NCBI RefSeq assembly: GCF_003751945.1
Contig: NZ_RJKL01000001.1
Location: 620,001-684,000 of the forward strand
Reading direction: 5' to 3'
DNA: 64,000 nt
Source of the DNA: Couchioplanes caeruleus
Lineage (GTDB): Bacteria; Actinomycetota; Actinomycetes; Mycobacteriales; Micromonosporaceae
The notes beneath the pieces were generated by a model. The model was not told where the DNA came from. It ran no database searches and saw nothing but the letters and a program-made list of their open reading frames with translations. Positions 63,479 to 64,000 of the stretch are shown here, piece after piece. Within the stretch, counting starts at the first letter, position 1; each line of letters begins with the position of its first letter. A program made the translations under genes and the position numbers.

Positions 63479-63586
63479 TCAGTGCCGGACCAGCTCGGCG
63501 ACGAGCTCGTCGGCGATTACGGTCTCGATTCGCGGTCTGAGGTAAAGCGTCAAATGGACTCCCAAGCCGAGTCGTGGCGCCGTCAT
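63479..63586 (-). CDS. Putative 35-aa peptide upstream of the SufS-like gene
   Basis: ATG 63586 to TGA 63479-63481, one nucleotide before the ATG of the SufS-like gene. It starts MTAPRLGLGVHL and ends IADELVAELVRH, a charged amphipathic helix. GC3 is low in its first half and typical in the second; no clear ribosome-binding site. It may be a small protein, a leader peptide for coupling, or a peptide substrate of the downstream enzyme. Existence is plausible, not proven. Confidence 0.45.
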   Translation of the reverse strand: MTAPRLGLGVHLTLYLRPRIETVIADELVAELVRH

Positions 63587-63606
63587 TGCCGCGGGGTCCG
63601 ACCATC

Positions 63607-63635
63607 ACGCTAACCGATTTCCGATCGGGGTGGAA
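63607..63635 (-). promoter_or_regulatory. Candidate promoter of the small ORF / SufS-like unit
   Basis: On the minus strand TTCCAC (63635-63630) and TAGCGT (63612-63607) with a 17-bp spacer, giving a start about 14 nt before ATG 63586. Confidence 0.4.
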
Positions 63636-63777
63636 TCCGCATACTCCTCGAATGTTCGTCAATACTTCTGTCCATTATTCGGCACGGATGGCGTGCAATT
63701 GCAGATTACGGGCCCGGTTCCCGGCTCAGCGCCGCCCGGCGTGCTGCCGATAGGACACGGGGAAGGGGGTCCGGCGG

Positions 63778-64000
63778 ATGGCGCGCCTGCTGGTGGTCGA
63801 CAACGAGCCGGACATCTGCGCCCTCATCGCCCGGCATCTCGTCCGCGCCGGGCACGAGGTGCTCTGCGCCCACGAGGCGGCGACCGCCCTCGCCGAGGTG
63901 GCGTTGCACGGCCCGCCCGACGCCGCCGTGCTGGACGTCGACATGCCCGGCGTGGACGGCTACGAGCTGCTCGAACGGCTGCGGACGGCGCACCCGCGGC
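63778..64000 (+). CDS. Response regulator receiver domain, 5' partial gene
   Basis: ATG 63778 with GGAAGGGGG upstream; the frame runs off the right edge after 74 codons. ARLLVVDNEPDICALIARHL, the acidic pair in VVDNEPD (one of the usual DD/DE is Asn), and the phospho-Asp in AVLDVDMPGVDGYELLERL. The output domain is outside the window, so the class of regulator cannot be told. Confidence 0.88.
   Translation, partial: MARLLVVDNEPDICALIARHLVRAGHEVLCAHEAATALAEVALHGPPDAAVLDVDMPGVDGYELLERLRTAHPR

Overview
The window is 64 kb of very GC-rich DNA with third-codon-position G/C bias, many GTG/TTG starts, frequent 4-nt start/stop overlaps and Gram-positive style secretion signals (lipoprotein Cys boxes, one twin-arginine signal). 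Together with the gene families present (DyP peroxidase/PCuAC/CopC copper cluster, LuxR-ATPase regulator, HxlR, AftD-like arabinosyltransferase, mycothiol-isomerase-like protein) this points to a filamentous actinobacterium. Micromonosporaceae (Actinoplanes-like) is my best guess, from overall style only; no rRNA or tRNA gene is present to confirm it.

Layout. 0-11 kb is an envelope/extracellular-glycan region: the tail of a secreted protein, a GT2-GT4 glycosyltransferase pair, then a minus-strand series encoding a small membrane protein, an acyltransferase-3 enzyme, a secreted beta-helix protein, an AftD-like GT-C arabinofuranosyltransferase and a membrane-anchored metallophosphatase-like protein with altered active-site residues. 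11-19 kb holds a small secreted protein, two overlapping histidine-kinase genes and a 1124-aa secreted FnIII/Ig-repeat protein whose C-terminal domain matches the protein fragment at the left edge. 19-22.6 kb has a STAS protein, a YjbR protein and a PCuAC-DyP-CopC copper/heme-peroxidase operon. 22.7-34.8 kb is rich in signalling: a response-regulator/PAS/GAF histidine kinase, a lone chemoreceptor, a 1316-aa HAMP-array hybrid kinase resembling fungal Nik1, plus ferredoxin reductase, cyclophilin and Ppx/GppA.

35-42 kb carries cytochrome oxidase subunit I and a three-gene GT2 - HlyD-like - GH81 operon, best read as a synthase-dependent beta-glucan (probably beta-1,3-glucan) locus preceded by an unusual inverted-repeat element. 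42-58 kb is a mixed region: LuxR-type ATPase regulator, triplicated-repeat secreted protein, GGDEF diguanylate cyclase, DM13 protein, HEAT-like repeat protein, orphan amino-acid binding lipoprotein, a divergent DinB-like/HxlR pair with a palindromic operator candidate, a PilZ protein, a glutamate-synthase-like flavoprotein and small hypotheticals. 58-64 kb has a TerD-like protein, the SelO AMPylase, a SufS-like enzyme lacking its catalytic cysteine loop and preceded by an unannotated 35-codon ORF, a methyltransferase-like gene remnant, and the start of a response regulator.

How the genes may work together (inference): envelope polysaccharide assembly and export (0-11 kb, 37-42 kb), with cyclic-di-GMP parts (diguanylate cyclase with an intact I-site, PilZ receptor) and multiple phosphorelay kinases as possible controls. 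Copper delivery proteins at 19.7-22 kb could serve the cytochrome oxidase at 35 kb. Several genes (starts at 293, 24677, 49925, 52238, 57045, 60783) have a TANNNT hexamer 6-7 nt before the start codon and no well-placed Shine-Dalgarno (60783 also has a possible weak one), a leaderless-transcript signature. No CRISPR array, insertion sequence, prophage, rRNA or tRNA was seen.
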